Shown: one piece after another, positions 52,219-61,684 of the stretch
How positions within the stretch are numbered: the first letter of the stretch is position 1
Layout: every line of letters begins with the position of its first letter
Assembly: GCA_900547165.1 (NCBI GenBank)
Contig: URFZ01000005.1
Span: forward strand, 62,001 to 126,000
Direction of reading: 5' to 3'
Length of the DNA: 64,000 bases
DNA from: an uncultured Eubacteriales bacterium
GTDB lineage: Bacteria > Bacillota > Clostridia > Oscillospirales > UBA644
Notes under the pieces: generated by a model
What the model saw: only the letters and a program-made list of their open reading frames with translations
The model's database searches: none
Told to the model about the DNA's origin: nothing
Position numbers and translations under genes: made by a program

Positions 52219-52936
52219 CCCAGTTGTGGTAAACGTTCTGAACGTCGTCGTCATCTTCAAGCATATCAAGAAGACGCTGCATCTTGTCCTTTGCTTCTTC
52301 GCTGTCTATCGAAGAGTAGGAAGACGGAACCTGTTCCTCTTCCGCGGAAATGAATGTATAGTCCTTGTCGCGGAGGAAGTCTCTTGTCGTTCTGAAATCT
52401 TCGTCGGGTGCGGTATATATCTCGTATACGCTTTCTTCCGTCACAAAGTCCTCGATAGGCGCTTCCATAACGGTTTCCATAAGACGGTCTTCGTCATACT
52501 CTTCTTTGTCTATAACAATAACGCCTTTTTTGGTGAACATCCAGCCCACCGAACCGTTCTGACCGAGGTTGCCGCCGTTTTTATCAAAGTAGTGGCGGAG
52601 ATTGCCTGCGGTTCTGTTTCTGTTGTCTGTCAGACATTCAACGATAACAGCTATTCCGCACGGACCGTAACCCTCGTAGGTTATCTCTTCAAAATTGTCG
52701 GAGTTTTCGGCACCCGACGCTTTCTTTATAACGCGGTCGATATTGTCGTTGGGAACGTTGTTGTCCTTCGCTTTTGCGATAAGATCTTTGAGTTTCGAGT
52801 TCGATGCGGGGTCGGGACCGCCCTCTTTAACCGCAAGAATTATCTCTCTTCCGATTTTGGTGAAGACTTTTGCTCGCTGGCTGTCGGTCTTCTCCTTTTT
52901 GTGCATGATATTCTTCCATTTGGAATGTCCGGACAT
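52208..52936 (-). CDS. yebC: YebC/PmpR family transcriptional/translation factor
   Basis: The 242-residue protein starts MSGHSKWKNIMHKKEKTDSQ and includes ITYEGYGPCGIAVIVECLTD and GSVGWMFTKKGVI, the family hallmarks. Some members regulate transcription and others (YebC2) relieve ribosome stalling, like EF-P. It follows a membrane pseudo-ATPase gene in the lon cluster. Confidence 0.93.
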   Translation of the reverse strand: MSGHSKWKNIMHKKEKTDSQRAKVFTKIGREIILAVKEGGPDPASNSKLKDLIAKAKDNNVPNDNIDRVIKKASGAENSDNFEEITYEGYGPCGIAVIVECLTDNRNRTAGNLRHYFDKNGGNLGQNGSVGWMFTKKGVIVIDKEEYDEDRLMETVMEAPIEDFVTEESVYEIYTAPDEDFRTTRDFLRDKDYTFISAEEEQVPSSYSSIDSEEAKDKMQRLLDMLEDDDDVQNVYHNWDEE

Positions 52937-52968
52937 ATATGTTTGCCTCCGTAAATATGATTAAACTT

Positions 52969-54615
52969 TTATTTCAGAATAAATCCGAACGATAACCCGA
53001 TAACGGGCAGCGTCCATATAATATTGAAAACAAGAACCCAAACAGGGGAGAGCAACGCGGGCACGGCAAGCGCCGCTATTGCGGTAAGAGCAAGCCCCGT
53101 GAAAACGCTTATCTGCTTGATTCGAACGCTTGCGGTCAGCGCGGACGAAAGCTGCTGCGCCATTTCTATGCCGGAAAGCGTTCCGAGCGCGCTTTTTGTC
53201 GAAAGCATAACGGGTCTTGTTTTTTTACCTCTTGTCAGTCTTTTTCTGACGGCGTTCAGTTTTCTTGTCTCTTCCGCCGTTGCAACGGTCATCGTTGCGT
53301 TTGTCAGACTGTATCTCTTTTGAACCGTCGCTTCCGTAACGAGAGGGTCTTCGGTCTGGACTATTACGGTTATGTCGCGTCCGACTCTCTCAACCGCTTT
53401 TTTCAATTTCGGGTCGGCTTTGTATTCCGCAAACACAACTGCGGAAACAGTTCCGTCAATAACCGTGTAAGCCGTGCTGAAACCTCTTGAGGTCTGCTCC
53501 GCTTCTTTTTCCTGCGGAAGCGGCTTTATGCCGTAGGACAACAGCAGATTTCTTGTTCCGTAAAGCACTTCGCGCCCGTCAATCGTTGCCGCAAAGCCGT
53601 GTTCCTGAACCGCCTTGAAGTTTTCCACCGAGTGAAGCGATTCGTCCGCACGAAAAATGTATCTTTCCATCGACGCATACAGCGGGCTTTTGATTTTTCT
53701 CAATATCAATGCCAAATATTCGACTGTTTCGGACATATATTCCGCTTTGATGAATTTTATGTCGGATATCGCAGCGCAATCGTCGGGGAAGAGGTCTTTA
53801 TCTTTGACTATAAGTGTCCGAACGTCTTTGAGACGGTCTATCGAAAACGCTCCGAAAATCATACAGCCGAGTTCTTTCAATCTTTTTTGCGCCGAATTGT
53901 AGGGGAGTACGAATGAGACTTCTCCCGTAAAGCCCGCGCATATTCCCAGCGTCAGAACAAGCGTTGAAAACAGTGCGTTTCTTCCGTGTATGAGCCCCGC
54001 CGCAACGGAAACAACCGCCGATGCGAGAATCACCCAAGGAACATACTTGAAGCCCGCGCTTTCGCACGCGTCGTTGCGAAAAGTCTTTCCCACAACATTC
54101 GGAATGCGTTTCATGCGGTATGTTATGCACGCTCTGTCTATATATCTTTTGTCAAGCGGCACTCGGGCGTCCTCGACGCAGTAAATTTTGTTTTTGCGTA
54201 TGGTTTTCAGGTTCTGCGGAATTTCGAGAACGTAAACGTATTTCATCACGGTCGAAACTGTGCAGGAGATGAATACCACCCACGCATAAAGTTTGCCCGA
54301 AGACGGTACGAATATCGTAAAAATACTTTGTAAAAGCGCCGCAAGCATGGCATACGCGTTCAGCGTGTCGTTTGTCGGCAGTCCTCCGAATACGGAGATT
54401 ATGCCCTCGTAAAGTTCTTTGTAACATACCGCGCAGACGGCGACCGCAAGCGCCGTGGTTATTTCCGCTTTCAGCCGCATATCCGTAGGCAGCAGTACGG
54501 TCGCTATCGCCGCCACGGTGGCAACAACGCAGATAATTGTTTTTATCAAATACTCTTTTTGCAGTTTTTGCGCCTTGTAATACTGTTCTTGCAAAGTATG
54601 ACGTGGGCGTGGCAT
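52969..54615 (-). CDS. P-type ATPase-like membrane protein lacking the DKTGT motif
   Basis: The 548-residue protein has membrane helices at about 27-43, 53-65, 85-103, 110-130, 193-210, 215-238 and two at the C-terminus, like heavy-metal P-type ATPases. The segment where CPC and DKTGTLT should lie reads LGICAGFTGEVSFVLPYNSA, then GCMIFGAFSIDRLKDV and LIVKDKDLFP (269-277). So the Asp-Lys pair remains, but the TGT of the phosphorylation motif and the CPC are lost. A remnant nucleotide domain (IDGREVLYGTRNLLLSYGI) is present, but no GDGxND hinge is seen. It is probably not a pump. It lies between rlmB (3 bases) and yebC. Confidence 0.6.
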   Translation of the reverse strand: MPRPRHTLQEQYYKAQKLQKEYLIKTIICVVATVAAIATVLLPTDMRLKAEITTALAVAVCAVCYKELYEGIISVFGGLPTNDTLNAYAMLAALLQSIFTIFVPSSGKLYAWVVFISCTVSTVMKYVYVLEIPQNLKTIRKNKIYCVEDARVPLDKRYIDRACITYRMKRIPNVVGKTFRNDACESAGFKYVPWVILASAVVSVAAGLIHGRNALFSTLVLTLGICAGFTGEVSFVLPYNSAQKRLKELGCMIFGAFSIDRLKDVRTLIVKDKDLFPDDCAAISDIKFIKAEYMSETVEYLALILRKIKSPLYASMERYIFRADESLHSVENFKAVQEHGFAATIDGREVLYGTRNLLLSYGIKPLPQEKEAEQTSRGFSTAYTVIDGTVSAVVFAEYKADPKLKKAVERVGRDITVIVQTEDPLVTEATVQKRYSLTNATMTVATAEETRKLNAVRKRLTRGKKTRPVMLSTKSALGTLSGIEMAQQLSSALTASVRIKQISVFTGLALTAIAALAVPALLSPVWVLVFNIIWTLPVIGLSFGFILK

Positions 54616-54618
54616 ATA

Positions 54619-55521
54619 TCAGCCCTCCGTCTTTTCTTTTTCGAGTTTTCTGCGCACGGCTTCATACATCATCACCGCGCCCGCAACGGAAACGTTCAGA
54701 GAGTTTATGTTTCCGAACATCGGAATGCTTATAACGCCGTCGCATCTTTGTCTGACAAGGCGGGAAATGCCTTTGCCCTCGTCTCCGAGAACAATTGCCG
54801 TCGAACCCGTCAGATCGGTCGAATAGAGGTCGCAGTCTCCGTCTCCGTCCGCCGCATACGTCCAAACGCCGCGCTCTTTCAGCGCACTTATCGTTTCCGC
54901 AATATTTGTGACTTTTGCTATCTTCATATATTCGCAGGCACCCGCCGCCGCTTTGAACACGGTCGTTGTCAGCCCGCAACAGCCGCGTTTCGGAATGATT
55001 ATGCCGTGAACGCCGCAGCATTCCGCAGTTCTGATTATCGCACCGAGATTTCGCGGGTCTGTCACGCCGTCAAGCACCACAATGAACGGCTTTTCGCCCT
55101 TTTCTTCCGCATAAGCGAAAATATCGTCGATGTCGCAATAGTCGTAATCCGTTGCAAACGCAACAACTCCTTGGTGGTTCGACGTTCCCGCAATGCTTTC
55201 AAGTTTGTATTTGTCCGCCTCGACAACGGGAATCCCCATATCCCGCGCTTCCGCTATGATTTTTACGATAGAGCCCTCGCGTTCGCCGTGTGCAACATAG
55301 AGTTTGTCAACCGTTCTGCCGCTTCTGAGCAGTTCCGAAACGGGATTTCTGCCCGCGACCACGTTTTCGCTGTCCACGCCGTTATCGGGCGCGAATACGG
55401 ACCGGGGTCTTTTCGGCATATTCTTTTTCGCGGTAGGCTTCTTTTTGCCGACAGGGGAGTAAGACGGTTTTTTGCCGCCTTTTTTAGTGAAATCTTTTTT
55501 TCCGTTCTTTGCGTTTTTCAT
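54619..55521 (-). CDS. rlmB: 23S rRNA 2'-O-methyltransferase RlmB (SpoU family)
   Basis: The 300-residue protein has a basic extension (1-45, rich in Lys), a substrate-binding domain from AGRNPVSELLRSGR and the SpoU knot domain: VVLDGVTDPRNLGAIIRTAE, AIVLGDEGKGI, and SIPMFGNINSLNVSVAGAV. It modifies a guanosine of the large-subunit rRNA. The unusual basic tail probably binds RNA. Confidence 0.93.
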   Translation of the reverse strand: MKNAKNGKKDFTKKGGKKPSYSPVGKKKPTAKKNMPKRPRSVFAPDNGVDSENVVAGRNPVSELLRSGRTVDKLYVAHGEREGSIVKIIAEARDMGIPVVEADKYKLESIAGTSNHQGVVAFATDYDYCDIDDIFAYAEEKGEKPFIVVLDGVTDPRNLGAIIRTAECCGVHGIIIPKRGCCGLTTTVFKAAAGACEYMKIAKVTNIAETISALKERGVWTYAADGDGDCDLYSTDLTGSTAIVLGDEGKGISRLVRQRCDGVISIPMFGNINSLNVSVAGAVMMYEAVRRKLEKEKTEG

Positions 55522-55547
55522 ATTTATTCTTTCCTTTTGAGTGCGGA

Positions 55548-56162
55548 TTACGCCTCGGATTGTTCTTCTTCCTCGTCTTCGGGAACGGTCACGTCTTCGA
55601 TTATCTGACGCAGCTGCTCAACGCCCGCTTTTGTCTGTGCTGAAAACATTATAGGTTCCGCACCGAATTTTTCGGCAAGATATTTTCTTCTTTTTTCTGT
55701 TTCGGTTTTGTTCAACTTATCGCATTTGGTTGCGACTACGCAGAACAAAAATTCCGTATTCATCAGATAATCATACATCAGCAGATCGTCTTTTGTCGGG
55801 TCGTGCCGCGCGTCCGTCAGCATACATACAAGGCGTATGTCCCGGTTTTCGAGCGTCAGATAACTTTCTATCAGACTGCCCCAATTTTGACGTTGTTCTT
55901 TCGAACGCTGCGCATATCCGTAACCCGGCAGGTCTGTAAGGAACACCTTGTCGTCTATTCCGTAGAAATTGACGCTGACCGTCTTTCCGGGCGTGGACGA
56001 TGTTCTCGCCAACGCTTTTCTGCCGAGAACCGCATTTATCATAGAGGATTTTCCGACGTTTGAACGTCCGACAAACACTATCTCCGGTTTTTTCGGAAGT
56101 TTCATTTTCCGAACGTCGAAACAACTGTCGAGAAACTCCGCTTTCTGAAAATTGAGAGCCAT
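55548..56162 (-). CDS. engB: Ribosome biogenesis GTPase EngB (YsxC)
   Basis: The 204-residue GTPase has G1 GRSNVGKSS, G2 in TSSTPGKT, G3 DLPGYGYA, G4 TKCDK and the C-terminal FSAQTK (G5). It assists assembly of the large ribosomal subunit. Its position next to lon is very common. An acidic tail (VPEDEEEEQ) is present. GAGGTAAG precedes the ATG. Confidence 0.96.
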   Translation of the reverse strand: MALNFQKAEFLDSCFDVRKMKLPKKPEIVFVGRSNVGKSSMINAVLGRKALARTSSTPGKTVSVNFYGIDDKVFLTDLPGYGYAQRSKEQRQNWGSLIESYLTLENRDIRLVCMLTDARHDPTKDDLLMYDYLMNTEFLFCVVATKCDKLNKTETEKRRKYLAEKFGAEPIMFSAQTKAGVEQLRQIIEDVTVPEDEEEEQSEA

Positions 56163-56166
56163 ATTC

Positions 56167-58536
56167 TTACCTCAAAGCCGCAGCGAAAACGTCTTTTATC
56201 GAGTCTGCATATACGAACGCGACATTATCGCGAACGACCTGCGCGATTTCCGATATGTCGGGTTTGTTGTCTTTCGGTACGATGACTGTTTTTACTCCCG
56301 CTTTGTATGCCGCCATGGTCTTTTCTTTAAGACCGCCTATCGCAAGCACATCGCCTCGGATAGTTATTTCTCCCGTCATTGCAACGTCGTTTTTAATCGG
56401 CTTTGACGAAAGTTGACTGTAAAGGGCGGTCGCCATTGCGCAGCCCGCGCTCGGTCCGTCTTTCGGAACCGCTCCCTCGGGCGCGTGAATGTGTATATCC
56501 CTGTCCTTGTAGAACGTCGGGCTGATTCCGAGAGAGGACGCATTGCTGCGTATATAACTTATCGCCGCTTTCGCGCTTTCTTTCATAACGTCGCCGAGAG
56601 AACCTGTCAGCTCTATCTTTCCCGTGCCTTCCATAACATTGACTTCAAGCGGCATGATTTCACCGCCGACGGAGGTGAACGCAAGTCCCGTTACGACGCC
56701 TATTCTGTCCTTTGCTGGAATCTTGTCCTGAATAACTTTTCTCGGTCCGAGGTATTCGGCAATGTTTTTCTTTGAAATAACAACCTTGTCGCAGTTGTCT
56801 TCTATCATCTTTTTGGTCGCTTTTCTGCAAAGCGCCGCTATCTGCTTTTCAAGTCCGCGCACGCCCGCTTCGCGAGTGTAGAACATAATTATTTCGTTGA
56901 GCGCGGATGCGTCTATTCTGAGTTCGGAAGCTTTGAGCCCGTGTTTCGCAAACTGCTTCGGAACAAGATGTTTCTTTGCGATTTGAAGTTTTTCTTCGTA
57001 TGTATAACTCGTCAGTTCGATAACGTCCATTCTGTCAAGCAACGGGGCGGGAATCTCGGACGCGTCGTTTGCCGTGGTGATGAAGAACACTTCGGAAAGA
57101 TCGACGGGCATATCTATATAGTGGTCTTTGAATGTCTTGTTCTGCTCGGGGTCGAGCACCTCAAGCAATGCCGCAGCAGGGTCTCCGCGTCTGTCCGAAC
57201 CGAGTTTGTCTATTTCGTCAAGCAGCATCAGCGGGTTCATCGTTCCCGCTTCTTTTATGCCTGCGATTATTTTACCCGGCATGGACGCAACGTAAGTGCG
57301 TCTGTGACCTCTGATTTCATTTTCGTCGTTGATGCCGCCGAGTGAAATTCGGACAAACTTTCTGTGAAGCGCCTTTGCAACGCTCTGCGCTATCGAGGTC
57401 TTGCCCGTGCCCGGAGGGCCTACAAGGCAAAGTATCTGTCCCTTATGGTTGGGAAATCTTTGTTTGACCGCAATCGTTTCAAGTATTCTTTCCTTGACTT
57501 TTTCAAGCCCGTAATGGTCTTTTTCGAGCACGTCGCGGGCTTTTTCGATGTCTGCCGATTCCTTTGAGTACACGCCCCACGGGATTTCGAGACACGATTC
57601 TATATATGTGCGGATAACCGCCGCTTCCTGAGAACCTATCGGCGTTTTGTAATATTTCTTTGTTTCCTTTATCAGGTAATTGTAGCATTCGTCGGGCATT
57701 TTCGACTTGTCGAGAAGTTCGTAAAGATCATCGTCGTCATCTTCGTAATACTCCTCTGTATCGCCGAGTTCTTCTTTTATCGCTTTAAGTTGTTCCCTCA
57801 AAAAGAAATCCGCCTGATTCTTTGCTATGCGCGAATGCACTTTTTGCATGATCGAGGATTGAATGTTTTTGATGTCTATTTGTCTGACGAGACATTCAAG
57901 CAATATTTCCGAGCGCTTGATGGGATCAACCGCGTCAAGCAGCGCTTGTTTTTCGGAAGCCCTGAACGGATAATTCGCCGCAATATAGTCCGCAACAACG
58001 CCGAGATCCGTATTCGTTCCGACAAAGAGTTCGATCTCGGGTGAGAGGTCTGTATCTTCTTCGCTGATACGGTTGAAAACGGTTCTGATCTCTTCAAGTA
58101 TCGCCGCCGCCTCGTTGGATTCGTATTCGTCCAGTTTTTTTTCTTCTATCGGGAGCCTTTCCGCAAACATGGTCTGACCGGACTCTTTCAGTTCTTCTCC
58201 GAGACGTCCTCTTTCTTTGCAGTCAAAAGCGACGCGCAGAACATCTTTGCCCGTCTTTACTATTTGATTTACTGTCGCCAAAACACCCGTGTCAAAAAGA
58301 TTGTCTCTTTCCACGGTCTCCGCAGCAGCGTCTTTTTGCGCGACAAGCAAAATGTCCGTTCCCTCGTTGAACGCATATTTTACCGCATTGACGGAAAGTT
58401 TTCTTTCGATATCCACATGAATGACCGCGTTCGGAAACGCAACGATGTTGCGGAGCGCAACAACGGGAATTCTGTCGAATTTATATTGAGTTTCTTTTGC
58501 TGTCGGAACTGTTTTTTCTGCTTGAATTTGAGCCAT
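56167..58536 (-). CDS. lon: ATP-dependent protease Lon
   Basis: The 789-residue protein has the N-terminal LON domain (RIPVVALRNIVAFPNAVIHV), an AAA+ module with GPPGTGKTS and LLDEIDKLGSD, and the protease domain with the catalytic Ser in KDGPSAGCAM and Lys in GGLKEKTMAA. It degrades damaged or regulatory proteins. It heads the cluster engB-rlmB-pseudo-ATPase-yebC, with a promoter upstream. Sporulating Firmicutes often have a second Lon type; this is the housekeeping type. Confidence 0.97.
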   Translation of the reverse strand: MAQIQAEKTVPTAKETQYKFDRIPVVALRNIVAFPNAVIHVDIERKLSVNAVKYAFNEGTDILLVAQKDAAAETVERDNLFDTGVLATVNQIVKTGKDVLRVAFDCKERGRLGEELKESGQTMFAERLPIEEKKLDEYESNEAAAILEEIRTVFNRISEEDTDLSPEIELFVGTNTDLGVVADYIAANYPFRASEKQALLDAVDPIKRSEILLECLVRQIDIKNIQSSIMQKVHSRIAKNQADFFLREQLKAIKEELGDTEEYYEDDDDDLYELLDKSKMPDECYNYLIKETKKYYKTPIGSQEAAVIRTYIESCLEIPWGVYSKESADIEKARDVLEKDHYGLEKVKERILETIAVKQRFPNHKGQILCLVGPPGTGKTSIAQSVAKALHRKFVRISLGGINDENEIRGHRRTYVASMPGKIIAGIKEAGTMNPLMLLDEIDKLGSDRRGDPAAALLEVLDPEQNKTFKDHYIDMPVDLSEVFFITTANDASEIPAPLLDRMDVIELTSYTYEEKLQIAKKHLVPKQFAKHGLKASELRIDASALNEIIMFYTREAGVRGLEKQIAALCRKATKKMIEDNCDKVVISKKNIAEYLGPRKVIQDKIPAKDRIGVVTGLAFTSVGGEIMPLEVNVMEGTGKIELTGSLGDVMKESAKAAISYIRSNASSLGISPTFYKDRDIHIHAPEGAVPKDGPSAGCAMATALYSQLSSKPIKNDVAMTGEITIRGDVLAIGGLKEKTMAAYKAGVKTVIVPKDNKPDISEIAQVVRDNVAFVYADSIKDVFAAALR

Positions 58537-58587
58537 TTTTCCTCCGTGTTCGTCATGGGCGAACTACTGCCTGTGTCAATTCAATAT

Positions 58588-58616
58588 ATTATAGCATAAC
58601 AAAGCGATTTTTGCAA
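58588..58616 (-). promoter_or_regulatory. Promoter of lon
   Basis: On the minus strand TTGCAA (58616-58611) and TATAAT (58593-58588) with a 17-base spacer, about 50 bases before the lon ATG. No CIRCE or CtsR repeat was noticed. Confidence 0.75.
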
Positions 58617-58707
58617 GACATTTCTTATTTTTGTCCGATATTCATCGCATTTTGGTTCAAGTTCTCAAAAAGTTTCGAAAAATCACGAAAAAGTCGTGGT
58701 TCACGTC

Positions 58708-58736
58708 TTGCAAAAAAAATGATTGTGTTGTATAAT
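58708..58736 (+). promoter_or_regulatory. Promoter of the glycosidase-like gene
   Basis: TTGCAA (58708-58713) and TATAAT (58731-58736) with a 17-base spacer. Confidence 0.75.
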
Positions 58737-58809
58737 ATTAAAGATGATTTCGGCTTGAACGTTTTCATCCGCCGATAGGTTCGGCGGAATTCGGATAGGA
58801 GAGTTTTCA

Positions 58810-61593
58810 ATGACAAAGGCAAGGAAAAAGTTTTCGAAGATCCTCGCTTGCGGTATGACCGCCGCGATGGTTCTTTCCGCAAGTATTCCTTTTTTTGCGG
58901 ATGCTTCGGACAAAACCGAGGACAGCAATATTATATATAACGACGGCGGAGCGGACAGTACGAACCCCAACTTCTTCGATTATACAAATCTTATAACGAA
59001 GACATACGGCGATCGCGGTTACATCGACTCCGACGAGGGCAATTTTGTCGTAAACCTTGACGGAACAAAAAGCGATATCCGTCTTTTCGGAATAAGATAC
59101 GACATCGCAAAAGAGGGTATCCCCACCGGCGACGCTTTGAAAAACATGGTCAGCGACATGGCGGCTCACGGTTACAACCTCGTTATTGTCGATGATGTTT
59201 ATTCGGTATTGAAAAACTCTTCCAACTTCACGGCTTTCAGTGATTTCCTCGCAGAACTTTACAATGCAAATATGTATGCGGGCATCGGTCTTTTTTCGAC
59301 CTCTTCGCTTGTCGTTAACAAAACAAGCAAGGGCGCCGCAATTTTGGACAGGGACACGATTCGTCGCGCTCAGGCATTCATCAAAAGATTTTTCGCAACC
59401 AAGAACGCCGCAAGAAGCGATGAAAACATAACCGTTACTTACGGCGACGATACAACCATTGCGTTTGTTACATACTGCTCCGATCTCGATGTCGGCGCGG
59501 ATGCGGTTTGCTATTCCGACCTGCGTCCCGATTTCAACGATTGGCTGACGGAACAGTACGGCTCCACCGACGTTTTGCGCGGCGTATGGCTCGATGAGAC
59601 GGGCGCTTGCATCCTCGGCGAAGACGAAAACGCAAAACGCGGAACGGTTCGCGTTCCCACCGAACCCGTCAGCACCGTTTATTCGGAAGCAAGCACGGGT
59701 CGTCAGCGCGAGGCGGATTTCGGCAGATTCCTTATTACCTATGTGAATAAACAGTTCTCGGCGATGAAAGATCTCATCAGATCCTGCGGTTACAATTCTC
59801 CCGTTCTTCTTTCCGATAACGATTCAAGCGCATTCAATGTCTGCATAAGCGGTCTCGGAGATGCTTCAAGAGGCGATTTTGAGTTCACTCCCGATATGAC
59901 CGTGAAAGAAGCAGTTGCTCATGCGGCGCTCGGAACGGTTGCGGACAAACCTTACATCGTTTCGTGGAACACTTCTGCTGTCGCGGCAGGTGAAAATTCC
60001 GTCAAGGCAACCGATTCCGAATTTATATCTGAATTCATATCTCTTGTTTCTTACGCAAGTTATCAGGGCTGGGATGCTTTTGTTGTCGGAGATTATTCTT
60101 TGACGGACGCGACGGCAACCAATCAGAATGCGGCACTCTGGAACAACAGCGGCTTGATGGCTACTCTTTTTCGCCATACAGCGATAGCCGCATCTTACGG
60201 CTCGGGCTTCGGTATCGGATATTCGGGTTATGACACCGTAATGGATTTCGGCAGATTCAAAAATTCCACGCTTGCTTCCGCTCTTCTTGCAAAAACGGAA
60301 AACGTGTTCTTTGACACGGAATATACGGCAAATTCAAAATTCAAAGTAATCATGTCTTCGGGCAACACTTCGTCCGGCTCTTACGTCGGCGCGAACTCGA
60401 ACAAAGAAAACGGTACAAAGGCTATTATCCAGGCTTTCTATCCGTATCAAAATGCAACGTTTGCCCAAGACTTCATGAAAAAGAAAGCATGGTACAACGA
60501 CCAGGGACTTGTAAGCACCCGTGACAGAGTTATAGAAAACCTTGACGGGGTTGATGTTTATTTCGGCGAGGGCAAGGCAATCGTCCCCGACGGAATGATT
60601 GAAAGTTCCTCTCAGTTGGCAACGGCGCTTGACCGTCTCGGATTTACTTCTTACAGAAATGCGAACGACGCTTCCGACCTCGGATGTATTTCTTCCGACG
60701 GGCTTCTGATAACAGATAACGGCAGACTTTTCTATAACGAGGAAAGCGATACCGTAATAGGCTTCGGAACACGTTATTTCCTTGCAAACGGCGACCTTTC
60801 CGATGAGACTTTGAATGCCGCTTACAGCGCTTATATCAACAGATATTATTACGGAAGTTCAACAGAAAGCGAATATAAGAATCTTAAAGTTTCAATCTCC
60901 GGCGCAAGCGGAAACGGTACGGTTGCCGTATACGCTCTCGGTTCCGGCACAAACAACGAAACCGCAACGCGCTTTATCGTCTTTGCGCAGAGCAATGACG
61001 GAACTCCGTTGACGGCAAATCTTAAAATCATTCGCGAAAACACCGTATATAAGGCTTACGGTATCAGACGGGACGGCTTTGTCGGCACAAAAGGCGCATT
61101 GCTTAATCCCGACAACACGGTTTCCGACAGTTCGGGAAATATGACGATGTCGCTCAACGGCGAGTACGATTATTATATAGTAACGCTTGAAGAGACCGAC
61201 CTTGACGCTTCTCTTGAAGGTTATGACCCGAACGATTCCATACCCGAAGCGCAGAACCTGTTCTGGTATATCGTTATCCCTGCCGTATTCTTCCTTATAG
61301 TTGTTTACAGTGCAATTCTTATCTCCGATAATCTGAAAGTTAAGAGAGAAGAAAGGCTCAGAATAGCAACAAGAAAAGTTACGCTCGGAAAAACCGGTAA
61401 ATATGCGTCCGCACTTGACGTGGCAGACGATGACCTTAATTCGGGCAGAACAAAGGGCACTCCCGGTGCGGATATTTTCGAAGAAGACGAAGAGGAACGC
61501 AGAAGACGCGAAAATCCGTGGGAGAGAGACGACGGAACGATCGACTTCACAAAGATCGTTCGCTCCGACGACGAAGATGAGAACGCTTGGTAA
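58810..61593 (+). CDS. Large membrane-anchored glycosidase-like protein without catalytic Glu
   Basis: The 927-residue protein has a signal peptide (about 1-32), a large exported part, a membrane helix near 815-840 and a charged tail of about 88 residues inside the cell. Residues 88-440 resemble a TIM-barrel GH5/GH42-like glycosidase: DIRLFGIRYDIAKEGIPTGD, DFNDWLTEQYGS, KPYIVSWNTS, YASYQGWDAF. Where active members have an Asn-Glu (after IAFV) it reads TYCSDLD, and where they have TEWN it reads VSWNTS; both catalytic acids seem lost. AGGAG lies upstream. The cytoplasmic tail is acidic and Arg-rich (EEDEEERRRREN). The role is probably cell-wall or sugar binding, or structural; uncertain. Confidence 0.6.
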   Translation: MTKARKKFSKILACGMTAAMVLSASIPFFADASDKTEDSNIIYNDGGADSTNPNFFDYTNLITKTYGDRGYIDSDEGNFVVNLDGTKSDIRLFGIRYDIAKEGIPTGDALKNMVSDMAAHGYNLVIVDDVYSVLKNSSNFTAFSDFLAELYNANMYAGIGLFSTSSLVVNKTSKGAAILDRDTIRRAQAFIKRFFATKNAARSDENITVTYGDDTTIAFVTYCSDLDVGADAVCYSDLRPDFNDWLTEQYGSTDVLRGVWLDETGACILGEDENAKRGTVRVPTEPVSTVYSEASTGRQREADFGRFLITYVNKQFSAMKDLIRSCGYNSPVLLSDNDSSAFNVCISGLGDASRGDFEFTPDMTVKEAVAHAALGTVADKPYIVSWNTSAVAAGENSVKATDSEFISEFISLVSYASYQGWDAFVVGDYSLTDATATNQNAALWNNSGLMATLFRHTAIAASYGSGFGIGYSGYDTVMDFGRFKNSTLASALLAKTENVFFDTEYTANSKFKVIMSSGNTSSGSYVGANSNKENGTKAIIQAFYPYQNATFAQDFMKKKAWYNDQGLVSTRDRVIENLDGVDVYFGEGKAIVPDGMIESSSQLATALDRLGFTSYRNANDASDLGCISSDGLLITDNGRLFYNEESDTVIGFGTRYFLANGDLSDETLNAAYSAYINRYYYGSSTESEYKNLKVSISGASGNGTVAVYALGSGTNNETATRFIVFAQSNDGTPLTANLKIIRENTVYKAYGIRRDGFVGTKGALLNPDNTVSDSSGNMTMSLNGEYDYYIVTLEETDLDASLEGYDPNDSIPEAQNLFWYIVIPAVFFLIVVYSAILISDNLKVKREERLRIATRKVTLGKTGKYASALDVADDDLNSGRTKGTPGADIFEEDEEERRRRENPWERDDGTIDFTKIVRSDDEDENAW

Positions 61594-61635
61594 TTCATTG
61601 CGCCTGAACGTCTCTGCGTAAAAGGAAATATAACG

Positions 61636-61672
61636 GGGCGTTCATAGGCTTTATGAACGCCCTTGATTTTTT
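61636..61672 (+). terminator. Terminator between glycosidase-like and TtcA-like genes
   Basis: GGGCGTTCATA (61636-61646) and TATGAACGCCC (61652-61662) form a perfect stem, followed by TTGATTTTTT. Confidence 0.88.
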
Positions 61673-61684
61673 AGAGGTTTTGAT

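Noticed and set aside
54559..55608. Open plus-strand frame of 349 codons
   Set aside because: It is antisense to rlmB, which has all SpoU motifs.
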